Under the pieces are notes generated by a model, which was given only the letters and a program-made list of their open reading frames with translations, made no database searches and was not told the DNA's origin. Below are positions 32,450-40,971 of a stretch of 64,000 nt of DNA, in pieces. The first letter of the stretch is position 1, and every line of letters begins with the position of its first letter. Made by a program: the position numbers and the translations under genes. Source of the DNA: Anaerolineales bacterium (lineage in GTDB: Bacteria > Chloroflexota > Anaerolineae > 4572-78 > J111); NCBI GenBank assembly GCA_015075185.1, contig JABTUW010000002.1:868001-932000 (forward strand), written 5' to 3'.

Positions 32450-33247
32450 ATGGGCTATGATGTTGGTCCTTCGGTTGAAAGAATTCTTAATCGGGCGGTC
32501 GAGTTTATCCCTAACCTCATCGTCGCGATTGTTATCTTTTTGGTTACTCTGTGGCTCAGCCGGCTGGGCTACAATTTAGTCCAGCGCGCGCTTAAGCGCC
32601 GGGGCGCTAATGCAGAGGTGACCCTGCTTCTAGCCCGGCTGAGCCAGTGGACCATCCTCATTTTCGGCGTTCTCTGGGCGTTATCGCAGGTAAAATTTGA
32701 TGTCACCGGTTTTGTGGCCGGCCTGGGTGTGGTCGGCTTTACCGTTGGCTTTGCTCTCAAAGATATTGCCGAGAACTTTGTCGCCGGCATCCTCCTGCTT
32801 ATTCAACAGCCTTTCAGTATTGGCGATGAGGTTGAAGTCAACGGCTACGCCGGGACAGTGACCAATATCGAGATTCGCTCAACAACGGTGCGGACTCGGG
32901 ATGGGCTGTTGGTCATTATCCCCAACGCCGATGTTTACGACAATCCCATTACCAACTATTCCAAAATTGAGCAGCGCCGCATCAGCCTGACCGTCGGCGT
33001 GGCTTATGCTTCCGATCTCCAAAAGGTGGATGATACGCTCCGGGAAGTAGCCGCCCAGTTACCCGGCGTAAAGAAAGACCCGGCCCCGCAGGTAGTCTTT
33101 AGTGAATTTAGCGGCGCCGCGATTAAAGTGACCCTCTACTTTTGGATCAATGTGAGCGAAACAGGCTACTTTGTGGCTCTCGATGCGGCGGTGAAGCGTA
33201 TCAAAGCCGCTTTTGAGCAGGAGCAGATCCAAATTGCCGGTGCTTAG
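32450..33247 (+). CDS. mscS: Small-conductance mechanosensitive channel (MscS family)
   Basis: Heptameric channel relieving osmotic pressure. The 265-aa protein has three membrane helices: about 20-40, 62-82 and the pore helix TM3 'VAGLGVVGFTVGFALKDIAENFVAGILLL', which has the Gly/Ala packing pattern of MscS. It is followed by the beta domain ('FSIGDEVEVNGYAGTVTNIEIRSTTVRTRDGLLVIIPNADVYDNPITNYS') and an alpha/beta domain. Size is close to the compact E. coli MscS. It is flanked by minus-strand genes and has its own promoter. Confidence 0.93.
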   Translation: MGYDVGPSVERILNRAVEFIPNLIVAIVIFLVTLWLSRLGYNLVQRALKRRGANAEVTLLLARLSQWTILIFGVLWALSQVKFDVTGFVAGLGVVGFTVGFALKDIAENFVAGILLLIQQPFSIGDEVEVNGYAGTVTNIEIRSTTVRTRDGLLVIIPNADVYDNPITNYSKIEQRRISLTVGVAYASDLQKVDDTLREVAAQLPGVKKDPAPQVVFSEFSGAAIKVTLYFWINVSETGYFVALDAAVKRIKAAFEQEQIQIAGA

Positions 33248-33299
33248 ACAGAAAGGTCGCAGGATAGCAATTCTGTTACTTTGCTACTCTGCGACCTTG

Positions 33300-34037
33300 C
33301 TACTTGCCCTCCACCTCCCACACTTTCAAATTATCAAAAGCCACATGCGTTCCCGGTTCCTCGTATGTGCCGACCACCAGCCCAATGTCCCCCTGGCTGA
33401 ACTCGGAGTCAATGGCGGCGTCAACCAGCTCGTCGTTGATGTAGAGCGTGAAATTGGAACCGACGGCTTCCACTCGCAGCAAATTGGCGTTGTGGCCTGA
33501 GTTGATGGTCCGGCTTTCGCGCCAGGGAATTATACTGAAATATTGCCCATCCACCGCTTTGCTGAAGGTGTAGTAACCGTCGCCGCTGATTTCAAAGCTG
33601 TAGAAATTGTCGTCATCCTGGTAACGCAGGATGACCCCATAATCGTTGTTGTCGGGGCCGTCTAGCTGGAGGGTTTCGACTTCCAGGACAAAGTCGTCAA
33701 ACGTCTTCCCGGCGACCGACCAGTAGCTAAAGTCGGTTGTGTCTATGACAATGAAATACTGTTCGTCCTCGTAACCCTGGCGATGGTCACTATCCTGAAC
33801 CACATCCCAGCCTTCACGGCTAAAGTCATCCTCAAAAACCAAATTTTCCCGTGGGGTGGGCCGTTCGGCCGGCTCGTAGGTGCTCACGGCAGGAGGGGTG
33901 GCGGCTGGTTCCGCTGTGGCGGCCGGGGCAAAGGCATCGCTCAGGCCAAAGCCCAGGCCGAGTCCCCCGGCAAAGGCGAGGCTGCCACAGAGGAAGAATG
34001 AGATAGTGATGAGGAGGATGGTTTTAGTTCGGAGCAT
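33300..34037 (-). CDS. Membrane-anchored LamG/DUF1080-like beta-sandwich protein
   Basis: 245-aa exported protein: an N-terminal hydrophobic segment (about 6-30) acts as signal or anchor, then an Ala/Pro/Thr linker, then one concanavalin-like jelly-roll (about 65-240). Typical strands are 'FEDDFSREGWDV', 'FDDFVLEVETLQLDGPDNNDYGVILRYQ', 'FYSFEISGDGYYTFSK', 'NLLRVEAVGSNFTLYINDELV' and 'GDIGLVVGTYEEPGTHVAFDNLKVW'. This pattern is that of the DUF1080/LamG-like domains that bind sugars or act as small glycosidases. No catalytic residues stand out, so a binding role is more likely. It shares orientation with the pentapeptide-repeat gene 17 nt upstream. Confidence 0.8.
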   Translation of the reverse strand: MLRTKTILLITISFFLCGSLAFAGGLGLGFGLSDAFAPAATAEPAATPPAVSTYEPAERPTPRENLVFEDDFSREGWDVVQDSDHRQGYEDEQYFIVIDTTDFSYWSVAGKTFDDFVLEVETLQLDGPDNNDYGVILRYQDDDNFYSFEISGDGYYTFSKAVDGQYFSIIPWRESRTINSGHNANLLRVEAVGSNFTLYINDELVDAAIDSEFSQGDIGLVVGTYEEPGTHVAFDNLKVWEVEGK

Positions 34038-34054
34038 TTATCAATTAGGTGGGG

Positions 34055-34636
34055 CTAATCCAACATCTTCCCATCCGGCATTATGGCGAACTCCAAATCG
34101 GCCCCGTTCAGATTTGCTCCTTCTAGGTTGGTCTTGGTCAAATCGGCTTCGCGGAGGAGAGCCTGGCTAAGATTTGCTTCGCTGAGGTTAGCTCCGCTCA
34201 GATTGACTTCACTCAGGTTAGCCTCGCTCAGATTGGCGTCGCTCAGGTTGACCTGGCTTAGATTCGACTCGCTGAGATTAGCCCCACTGAGATTAGCTCC
34301 ACTGAGATTAGCTCCACTGAGATTAGCCCATCTTAAATCGGCTTCGTTTAGATTAGCCTGGCTCAGGTCAGCCCCGCTGAGATCGGCTCCGTTGAGCGCC
34401 GCGTGGCTTAAATCAGCCTGGTTCAACCTGGCGTCAATCAAGACTGCGTAATTCATATCGGCCCCGGCCAGGTTAGCCTCCATGAGATTAGCCTGGCTGA
34501 GGTTGGCTCGTAACAAATGAGCCTTGCCCAGGTCTGTCCCGGCCAGGTCTGCCTCGCTCAGGTCCATATTGGCCAGCCACAGGGGGCGGCGGCCGCTGTT
34601 GATGAGTTGGTGGAGTTGTTCCGGTGTGTACTGCAT
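34055..34636 (-). CDS. Pentapeptide-repeat protein
   Basis: 193-aa cytoplasmic protein made almost wholly of A(D/N)L-x-x pentapeptides (about residues 20-185, around 33 repeats), which fold into a right-handed quadrilateral beta-helix. The first ~20 residues ('YTPEQLHQLINSGRRPLWLANMDL') form a helical cap like those of other bacterial pentapeptide proteins. Some family members mimic DNA and shield gyrase; most have no known role. An Asn/Ser-rich middle part ('ANLSGANLSGANLSGANL') reflects recent repeat expansion at DNA level. A heptamer-repeat hairpin sits immediately before the start codon. Confidence 0.92.
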   Translation of the reverse strand: MQYTPEQLHQLINSGRRPLWLANMDLSEADLAGTDLGKAHLLRANLSQANLMEANLAGADMNYAVLIDARLNQADLSHAALNGADLSGADLSQANLNEADLRWANLSGANLSGANLSGANLSESNLSQVNLSDANLSEANLSEVNLSGANLSEANLSQALLREADLTKTNLEGANLNGADLEFAIMPDGKMLD

Positions 34637-34638
34637 GC

Positions 34639-34718
34639 AGGGAGTAGGGAGTAGGGAGTAGGGAGCAGGGTTTAAATCCCTTACTCCTTACTCCTTACTT
34701 CCTACTTCTTACTCCCTT
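34639..34718. repeat. Heptamer tandem repeats forming an inverted pair
   Basis: Four copies of AGGGAGT/C (34639-34670), a TTTAAAT centre (34671-34677), then CCCTTACTCCTTACTCC-type heptamers of the complementary sense (34678-34718). The whole can fold into a long, slightly imperfect hairpin between the HAS-barrel gene and the start of the pentapeptide gene. Confidence 0.75.
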
Positions 34719-34720
34719 CT

Positions 34721-35314
34721 TCACGGTTTTATCCTTCTCAAAATCCCCTCCAGCCGCACCAAATCAAAGCTGAGCAGGCGAGCCAGTTCGCGCCCGGCCT
34801 CGAGCAGGAATTGGCGGCGAGTTTCGGGTGAACGGATGGCAGCGGCGCGGCGCAGGTTAGCGATGAGCAGTTCGTCGCTGGGAATTTGGAGAGCATTCAG
34901 TACCAAGCGCAGGTAATCCAACTGCTCCGTAAAGGTACGAATCTCGGCGTCATCGCATAGAGCCAGCGAGTCCAGGCTGATCGGCGGCTGAGGGGGGAGG
35001 CCCTGCTCAAGCGATTGACCCTCACGCTGGTAGCCGACGATCAGCACACTCAGCTCGATAGGTACCAGCCGGTTCTCGCGTTGGTCCAGGATTGCTTCAG
35101 GTTCCAATTCACCGGCCAGGATCAACTGGCGCACGGCCGGGTCATCGCGCACTTGGACATCGTAAATCAAGCCAAAAATATTCATCCCATCGGGCAGGGA
35201 CACTTTGACCAGGTCGCCAAAATGGGGCGTGCTGGGCTGCAGCACCCGGCAGCCGACGGCAAAACCGACGGTGCTGGCGCGCAAAACCCAGCCGACAGGG
35301 AGCGCAATCGTCAT
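34721..35314 (-). CDS. Stand-alone HAS-barrel-like protein coupled to NurA
   Basis: 197-aa protein. Its N-terminal half looks like the HAS-barrel of HerA: 'GWVLRASTVGFAVGCRVL', 'FGDLVKVSLPDGMNIFGLIYDVQVRDD', comparable to the 'FFGMITDVALD' strand in HerA at 30530. The C-terminal half is helical ('RTFTEQLDYLRLVLNAL', 'SPETRRQFLLEAGRELARLL'). There is no ATPase domain. Its start overlaps the NurA stop by 4 nt, so the two are co-translated. A role as an adaptor or regulator docking to HerA or NurA follows from fold and position but is an inference. Confidence 0.65.
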   Translation of the reverse strand: MTIALPVGWVLRASTVGFAVGCRVLQPSTPHFGDLVKVSLPDGMNIFGLIYDVQVRDDPAVRQLILAGELEPEAILDQRENRLVPIELSVLIVGYQREGQSLEQGLPPQPPISLDSLALCDDAEIRTFTEQLDYLRLVLNALQIPSDELLIANLRRAAAIRSPETRRQFLLEAGRELARLLSFDLVRLEGILRRIKP

Positions 35315-36516
35315 AAGCGGAAACTTTCTCGACCGGCTAACAAGGTCTTGTTGAACTGCTTGGCAGATAGGGCCGGGGTCAAGCCCTGCCGGCGCATTTC
35401 CACGGCCAGCATCACTTCGACGGCCTGGCGCTCCTCACTCGAAATTATAGCCAGTTCATGAGCGCGGGCCAGGACGTAAGGATAACCGCCATTGATCCGA
35501 GCCTGGCGAACAATAGCGGCGTGCAGGCAGTCCAGGGCGGGAGAATCGTTGACCAGCCAGGCAGGCGCTTCAACCCGCACCAGGTTAGGCGCAGCCGGGT
35601 TGAGACTGACATTCAGATAGAAAAAGTGAATACCGTGCCCGGCGTACTCATACTTCTCGGTGCCTTTGGCTCTCACGGCAAAGATAGCGCTGCGCTCACC
35701 GGGTCCCAGGAAATCAAACAAATCCGTATCGGTCAGGTGGCGAAAAGGATTGTGGCGGAGGGCCTCCTCGGTGAGGGTGTCCGGTTCCAGGGAGGCCAGG
35801 TGCAGCAGGGCGACCACGAAGGTGCTGCGGGGCCGGTCAATATACCCGGCGATCAGTGCCCCGGACTCCCGGAGGTGGTTAAGCAAAGCGATGTAATCAT
35901 CCTGGCATTTTTGTTGCTGGTCGAAGGGCAGATCAATCACCCGCAGAGTCAACTGGCCGTCAATCAAGGTGATAATTGGCTCGCTGCTGCCGGCATTCCG
36001 GGCGGCCAGCTCGGTTAAAACGGCTACCTCGGCCATATCCCGCTTGACATTAACCTCCCCGGCGGAAATCAACTGGCCCTGCATATCAAATAATTCTTCC
36101 GGGTCGTAGCATAAAAGCGGGGTAGGGTTATACGCCTCCGGCTTGCGATTGGAGCCGTGCCGGTAGATGATGCTGCCGACGTTAATCAGGTAGTAGAGGG
36201 TAATCCCGTGGCGGTCGGGCAGAATTTGCGAGCCATCGCTGGCGATAACCGTGACTTGCTCCGGGCAGGGCGGCAGCGGATAAGCCTGGGCCAGCGCCTC
36301 GCTGGTGGGGGCCGCGCCCACCCAATCAAAGCGCTGCTTGGTCTGGATTCTTTCCGCGCGGGCAATCCGTTCGGTCAGGGCGCTAAACTCGCTCGAAAAG
36401 CGGGTCAACAGCGCGGCCGCCTCTTCCGCCGCCGCTTTGCGGGCCGTGATTTGTTTATCTAAACTTTGCCCCATTGCTTTAACTTGGGGGGCTACCTGGT
36501 TGAGTTCAAGCGTCAT
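35311..36516 (-). CDS. nurA: NurA-family nuclease
   Basis: Probable dimeric nuclease working with HerA in 5' end resection. From the ATG at 36516 the protein has 401 residues. The N-terminal ~60 are coiled-coil; the NurA fold then opens with 'VTVIASDGSQI' (Asp94, first metal ligand) and 'YYLINVGSIIYRHG', continues with 'IITLIDGQLTLRVI' (Asp186) and ends with helix-rich sequence including 'FEYAGHGIHFFYLN'-like strands and 'YPYVLARAHELAIIS', the conserved C-terminal His/Glu block. An in-frame TTG 12 bp upstream is possible. The gene sits directly behind a phosphoesterase gene (stop of that gene at 36529). Confidence 0.82.
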   Translation of the reverse strand: MTLELNQVAPQVKAMGQSLDKQITARKAAAEEAAALLTRFSSEFSALTERIARAERIQTKQRFDWVGAAPTSEALAQAYPLPPCPEQVTVIASDGSQILPDRHGITLYYLINVGSIIYRHGSNRKPEAYNPTPLLCYDPEELFDMQGQLISAGEVNVKRDMAEVAVLTELAARNAGSSEPIITLIDGQLTLRVIDLPFDQQQKCQDDYIALLNHLRESGALIAGYIDRPRSTFVVALLHLASLEPDTLTEEALRHNPFRHLTDTDLFDFLGPGERSAIFAVRAKGTEKYEYAGHGIHFFYLNVSLNPAAPNLVRVEAPAWLVNDSPALDCLHAAIVRQARINGGYPYVLARAHELAIISSEERQAVEVMLAVEMRRQGLTPALSAKQFNKTLLAGRESFRL

Positions 36517-36528
36517 TTCAATCCACAA

Positions 36529-37992
36529 TTAACCATTAACAGTTGTCCGTTGATTACCTGTGCCCGTTAGGCTATTGACCAGGAGTAAGACTCTGCTGAA
36601 CCAGGTAAAACTTTTACCCAGAAAACCTCTCCGTTTGCTTTCGGATTGTGTCTCAGGTGCTGGGTCGGGTCCGCCGGTTTCCTCGGCAAAGTAGAGCAAT
36701 TGGGCCGAAGGATTATTCTCTTCATCGTAATCAATCCTGGCATAGGGCAGCCGGGCCGGCAGGTCGGAGTACGGTTGCGACCCCTCAAATAGCCCCTGCC
36801 AAATTTCAGGCGATGCGCTGGACAGGTCGCGCAGCCAGCAGCCCGTGTTAATATAAACGCCGCCTGTTTCCAGGGTTTCCTGGGTTGGAAAATGGGTATG
36901 TCCAAACACTACTACCTTGGCTCCCTGCTGGTAGGCAATTTCTTCGGCGGCGCGGTGCAGGGCCGCTTGTTGTTGAAGCTGGTCGGCGCGACCCATGACC
37001 AGCGGGTCGCTGCTGACCTCGGCCGGCGGGGACAGGACAGGATCGCGGCTGATCGCCGTAGCATCGCTTAAATATTGCTGCATCTGCTGGTGAAATTGGT
37101 GGCGGAAATCTGGATCAGCCATGTAGCGTTCGGCCAATTCGGGCCGGGCTGCCGGGTCTTCCAACTGAAGCAGCCAATCATCCTGGGAGAAAGCAGCCAT
37201 ATCATTTACGCCAAAATCGCTGACAACCAGGGCCGGCGTGTGCCGGATGAACTGGGCCAGCATGCCAGCCGCAAACTCAAAATCCCAGCGCAGTCCATAC
37301 CAGATCAGGGTGGTGATGGGTTTAATATTATCAATAAACCAGCATTCTTGCCCTATCCTGCTGCTGAAGTCAATGGCAAAACGAGACCCAACGGGATAGT
37401 AGAGCTGGCTCAAGTCGTTGGGCCAGCGTGGGTCGAGAAAATCATGGTAGCAGTTCATTTTCTCGGTCCGCTGGTGGCCGTGCTCTACGTAAATCTTCTC
37501 ACGACTGACAAACTCCTCGGCAAAAAGTAAGAGGGAGGAACGCGAGCCGGAAGCGCCCAACACTTCTCGCAGCCGCGCCTTAACCCCCGACCAGTAGAGA
37601 TTGACATCGTGGTTGCCCTTGATAATAGTAATCCGGCGCGCCGGCGTCTCGACATGGATGAAATCGGACAGAGCGTTAAAAACTTCGGGATGACCTTCGA
37701 CGATGAGATTGAGGCGTTTGATCGAGGCGGATTCAGAGGAGTCCAGATAGGCTTCGCTGGGGTAACGAACGGCGGGGTCGTAATTTTCTACTGCCGGAAC
37801 TTGCAGAAATTCAAACAGGTCGCCATTGATGATCAGTTCAACTTCACGCTGATCTCTTTCGCTTTCTTGCCCGACTGCTTGCAAGAAGCGGGCCAATTGT
37901 TTATCAACTGTAAAATCTTCCAGATAATTGCGTTCCCGGTTTCCTGCCCCAAGGTGCAAATCTGAAAGAACAAACTTCAATTTGCGCCCCAC
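36529..37992 (-). CDS. Calcineurin-like metallophosphoesterase
   Basis: 487-aa cytoplasmic phosphoesterase. All metal-site motifs are present: 'FVLSDLHLG' (D-x-H), 'LIINGDLFEFL' (GD), 'TIIKGNHDVNLY' (GNHD), 'IYVEHGHQ' and 'VVVFGHTHFP' (GHTH). The wide gap between GNHD and the last motif contains a ~190-residue helical insert, so it is larger than UDP-2,3-diacylglucosamine hydrolases (LpxH) it otherwise resembles, and it is not clearly an SbcD/Mre11 nuclease. It starts at GTG 37992 and precedes the NurA-like gene on the same strand, so a part in nucleic-acid processing is conceivable. Substrate unknown. Confidence 0.82.
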   Translation of the reverse strand: MGRKLKFVLSDLHLGAGNRERNYLEDFTVDKQLARFLQAVGQESERDQREVELIINGDLFEFLQVPAVENYDPAVRYPSEAYLDSSESASIKRLNLIVEGHPEVFNALSDFIHVETPARRITIIKGNHDVNLYWSGVKARLREVLGASGSRSSLLLFAEEFVSREKIYVEHGHQRTEKMNCYHDFLDPRWPNDLSQLYYPVGSRFAIDFSSRIGQECWFIDNIKPITTLIWYGLRWDFEFAAGMLAQFIRHTPALVVSDFGVNDMAAFSQDDWLLQLEDPAARPELAERYMADPDFRHQFHQQMQQYLSDATAISRDPVLSPPAEVSSDPLVMGRADQLQQQAALHRAAEEIAYQQGAKVVVFGHTHFPTQETLETGGVYINTGCWLRDLSSASPEIWQGLFEGSQPYSDLPARLPYARIDYDEENNPSAQLLYFAEETGGPDPAPETQSESKRRGFLGKSFTWFSRVLLLVNSLTGTGNQRTTVNG

Positions 37993-38024
37993 TTAAGCTT
38001 GCCCCTTATCTTAGTTTGGGCAAC

Positions 38025-38054
38025 ATTATACCATATTCAAAATCGGGTTGACAA
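38025..38054 (-). promoter_or_regulatory. Promoter of the phosphoesterase-NurA-HAS run
   Basis: Minus-strand TTGTCA (38054-38049), 18-bp spacer, TATAAT (38030-38025), 33 bp upstream of the GTG start. Its -35 box overlaps that of the divergent promoter. Confidence 0.65.
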
Positions 38055-38076
38055 TTGACCTGCAAGGCGTGATAAT
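38048..38076 (+). promoter_or_regulatory. Promoter of the double GNAT gene
   Basis: Perfect TTGACA (38048-38053), 17-bp spacer, GATAAT (38071-38076), 68 bp before the ATG. Confidence 0.68.
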
Positions 38077-38143
38077 AGGGTTTACGAACGGGTGGGTCAA
38101 CCGGCATCTTGACTCGCCCAGCCCCAATTTTTAGGATGACCCG

Positions 38144-39007
38144 ATGACGCAAAACCTCGAAAAAAGTTATGGTCTAAATGAGGCTCAATTGGCCCAGATT
38201 CGGCACTTAGAAACTACCTGCAATCAATTCGAAGGGCTGACCATGAAATTGAACTGGAGCACTCTGCGGGATCGCCCCAAAGACCAGAGCAATGATTTTT
38301 TGTGGTATGCCGCCGGGCAATTGGTTGGTTATCTGGCTCTCTACGCCTTCAACCAGCGTGAAGCCGAACTTAGCGCCATGACTCACCCGGCCTATCGCCG
38401 CCAGGGCATCTTTAAACAATTGCTGGCCGCTGCCACCACCGAACTGAAAACGCGGGGTGTACCGGAGATGCTTTTTATCTGTGAGCAGAGTTCCCGTTCA
38501 GGCGCAGCCTGTCTAAAACACCTGGGCGCGCGCTACGAATTTTCCGAGTACAAAATGCAGTGGCAGGAAACGGTCGCTCTTAACCCTGCGCCGTCGGAGC
38601 TGCAATTACGACCCGCGCAGCCAGAGGATATCGCCGACCTGGTCCGCCTGGACGAGATTTGTTTTAGCGTCTCTCCCGAAATAGCCGAGCGCTGGCTGGC
38701 CAACGATTTGGCCGATCCGCAGCGGAAAGTATTGATGGCGACGCTCGGCCCGGTCAAACTGGGCAAAATCAATGTTTTGATGAATGAAGTTGAGACCTAC
38801 ATCTCCGGCTTTTGCGTCTGGCCTGAACATCGCCACAAAGGGTACGGGAAAATCATCCTGACCCGGACCCTGGAGCAGTTAGTTGTCGAGGGCCGGTCTA
38901 ATATTGTGCTGGAAGTTGCCTGCGAAAACGAGCGTGCCCTCTTATTGTATCAACACTGCGGCTTTCGCACCGTCACTGCCTACGACTATTACCGTTTGCC
39001 CGTTTAA
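38144..39007 (+). CDS. Tandem GNAT-family N-acetyltransferase
   Basis: 287-aa protein with two GNAT folds, each using acetyl-CoA to acylate an amine. The first half has 'ELSAMTHPAYRRQGIFKQLLAAA', including the R/Q-x-x-G-x-A/G-type pyrophosphate loop ('RRQGIF'), and ends 'FSEYKMQW'. The second half is a better conserved domain: 'YISGFCVWPEHRHKGYGKIIL' (Q/R-x-x-G-x-G loop 'RHKGYG'), then 'IVLEVACENERALLLYQHCGFRTV'. A tandem arrangement is known in mycothiol synthase-like and aminoglycoside-acetylating relatives, but neither can be asserted here. Monocistronic from a near-consensus promoter. Confidence 0.87.
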   Translation: MTQNLEKSYGLNEAQLAQIRHLETTCNQFEGLTMKLNWSTLRDRPKDQSNDFLWYAAGQLVGYLALYAFNQREAELSAMTHPAYRRQGIFKQLLAAATTELKTRGVPEMLFICEQSSRSGAACLKHLGARYEFSEYKMQWQETVALNPAPSELQLRPAQPEDIADLVRLDEICFSVSPEIAERWLANDLADPQRKVLMATLGPVKLGKINVLMNEVETYISGFCVWPEHRHKGYGKIILTRTLEQLVVEGRSNIVLEVACENERALLLYQHCGFRTVTAYDYYRLPV

Positions 39008-39070
39008 TACCCCTCTTCCCCACCCCTTTCCCACTGGGAGGGGAGTCGCGCCAGCGACGGGGAGAGGGCT
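39008..39070. repeat. C-rich/G-rich inverted repeat between genes
   Basis: CCCCTCTTCCCCACCCCTTTCCC followed by GGGAGGGGAGTCGC...GGCGAGGG-like complement: CCCCTTTCCCA/TGGGAGGGG forms the inner stem. It is intergenic between the double GNAT gene and the lipoprotein gene and of the same class as the repeat inside the ATPase gene at 63627-63697. Confidence 0.55.
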
Positions 39071-39084
39071 ATTGAGGAGGCTGC

Positions 39085-40914
39085 ATGATTGTCGCCAAAC
39101 CCAATCTGGGTGTTATCTTCAGTATCAGTCTATTGCCGATTTTACTGGCAGCTTGTACTGGAGGTGGTGAAACATCGCCGACCCCAACGCCCCCAGTTGC
39201 CGCCGTTGCCCCTCAAGCGGCCGCCACCGACCTGCCGCCCCTCGGCACAGCCGGTTTGCCCGTAATTGGCGATGCTCCCAATCCAGCGCCTAATAATGAA
39301 GCGGTTATTGATACTGTTACGATTATGATGCCAGAGTCTTTACCCTTACAGGTCAGTGCTGTGGTCAAAGGGAAGCTGCCGGATGGCTGCGTGACCATCG
39401 AGCGCATCAGCCAAACGCGCAGCGGCAACACCTTTGTGGCGACAATCATTACCAACCGCCAGCCTGATGCCGGGTGTATTGCTCAACTTCAATCTTTTCA
39501 GCAAATATTGCCGCTCGACGTGGCCGGATTACCCCCCGGAGGCTACACTGTGACCGTCAGCGGGGCAAACAGCGTGAGCACGACCTTCCAATTGAGTGGT
39601 GAGAGTCCCACGTTAGCTCCGGTCACACCCTCCCCGCCGCCATCACCCCCGCCGCCAATCCCCGCCTCTACTCCTGTGCTTGCCAACGCTGCTATCGGCG
39701 GCGTTGTCTGGGCCGATTTTTGCCGGCTGCTGGCCAACGGCGCACCTTCGGTCGGCTGCATCCCGGATGCTCGAGGCGGTTTTCGGGCTGACGGTACATA
39801 CACCAACGGCGAGGCGCGCATTGCCGGAGTCCAGGTGACTCTCAGCCGGGGCGGCTGTGCCGGCACTCCGGCTGTGGCCAGCCAAACCCTCACTGATCCC
39901 AACGGTTTTTACCGCTTCGACCATCTGGAGCCTGGGCCTTATTGTGTTGCCATTGAAACCCAGGCCGGGCCAAATCTAGCTCTGCTCCTGCCCGGCGATT
40001 GGACTTATCCTGCCCCCGGCGTGGGCCGCGTTGAGGTTTCGGTGGGGCCGGGTGAAAACAAAAACGCCGATTTTGGCTGGGATGACCAGTTTGACCGCAT
40101 TCCACCCTCCTCTGGAGGCACGAGTTGTGTGGACCAGGCCGCCTATGTCGCCGATGTATCCATCCCCGACAATACCCCGCTGGCCCCCGGCGCACCTTTT
40201 GTTAAAACCTGGCGTCTGCGTAACAGCGGAACCTGCGTTTGGGGCAGCGATTATGCCCTGGTTTTTGTGAGCGGTGAATCGATGGGGGGACAAGCGCCTG
40301 TGCCGCTGCCTCAGCCGGTCCAGCCGGGGAGTGAGGTTGACCTCTCCATTTCCCTGGTAGCGCCGGCCAATCCGGGGGTCTACCGTGGGGAGTGGAAGTT
40401 GCAGAATGGCAGGGGAACGCAGTTCGGAAGCCGGGGAGATTTTCCCTTTTACGTGCAAATTGTTGTGGGCGGACCGGCCAATCCACCCACTCCCCCGGTT
40501 TCGTCTATCAGCGGGGTGGTCTGGGCCGAGGATTGCCGGGTCCTAGAGGATGGTTCGCCCTCCGGCGGCTGCATTCTGGATGGAACCAGCGGCGCATACC
40601 GGGGCGATGGTCTTTTCAATAATGGGGAGACCGGCTTGGCCGGGGTGCAGGTCAAGCTCAGTGTCGGCGAGTGTCCTGGCAACAATTTTGTTTTCACCAC
40701 CACTACCACCGACACCAGCGGCGCTTACCGCTTTATCGGCTTGCAGCCGGGGCCGCACTGCGTCTCGGTTGACGCCCTGACCGAGCCAAACGCTTCGTTA
40801 CTCCTGCCCGGCGCTTGGACTTATCCCGCTCCCGGAGTGAGCAGCACCACCGTCATCGCCGGCCCGGGGCAAAGCCCAACCGCCGATTTTGGCTGGGATT
40901 ACCAGTTGCAGTAA
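39085..40914 (+). CDS. Lipoprotein with two SdrD-B-like domains around an NBR1-type Ig domain
   Basis: 609-aa exported lipoprotein: the signal sequence ends in the lipobox 'ILLAAC' (Cys24). After a Thr/Pro linker there is an N-terminal domain of unknown type (about 60-175), a Pro-rich hinge, then SdrD-B-like Cna_B module 1 (about 203-330: 'GGVVWADFC', 'RIAGVQVTLSRGGC', 'GFYRFDHLEPGPYCVAI'), an NBR1-like Ig domain (about 345-455: 'PFVKTWRLRNSGTCVWGSDY', 'QPGSEVDLSISLVAPANPGVYRGEWKLQN'), and a second Cna_B module (about 458-609) with closely matching sequence. Cna_B modules often act as rigid stalks. It may bind glycan or protein on the surface. Cysteines in each module suggest disulfides. Confidence 0.85.
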   Translation: MIVAKPNLGVIFSISLLPILLAACTGGGETSPTPTPPVAAVAPQAAATDLPPLGTAGLPVIGDAPNPAPNNEAVIDTVTIMMPESLPLQVSAVVKGKLPDGCVTIERISQTRSGNTFVATIITNRQPDAGCIAQLQSFQQILPLDVAGLPPGGYTVTVSGANSVSTTFQLSGESPTLAPVTPSPPPSPPPPIPASTPVLANAAIGGVVWADFCRLLANGAPSVGCIPDARGGFRADGTYTNGEARIAGVQVTLSRGGCAGTPAVASQTLTDPNGFYRFDHLEPGPYCVAIETQAGPNLALLLPGDWTYPAPGVGRVEVSVGPGENKNADFGWDDQFDRIPPSSGGTSCVDQAAYVADVSIPDNTPLAPGAPFVKTWRLRNSGTCVWGSDYALVFVSGESMGGQAPVPLPQPVQPGSEVDLSISLVAPANPGVYRGEWKLQNGRGTQFGSRGDFPFYVQIVVGGPANPPTPPVSSISGVVWAEDCRVLEDGSPSGGCILDGTSGAYRGDGLFNNGETGLAGVQVKLSVGECPGNNFVFTTTTTDTSGAYRFIGLQPGPHCVSVDALTEPNASLLLPGAWTYPAPGVSSTTVIAGPGQSPTADFGWDYQLQ

Positions 40915-40971
40915 CGACCCCCGATGACCGACCGCAGATCACCGTAGAGCTGTTCTTGCAGCGGTCGGCGG

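Noticed and set aside
34639..34718. CRISPR-like appearance of short regular repeats
   Set aside because: Units are 7 nt without spacers and the two halves are complementary; no cas gene is present in the window.
30530..36516. HerA/NurA as a named phage-defence system
   Set aside because: Defence forms of HerA pair with DUF4297 or SIR2-type effectors; here the pair is HerA with NurA, which fits repair, and no other defence genes are nearby.
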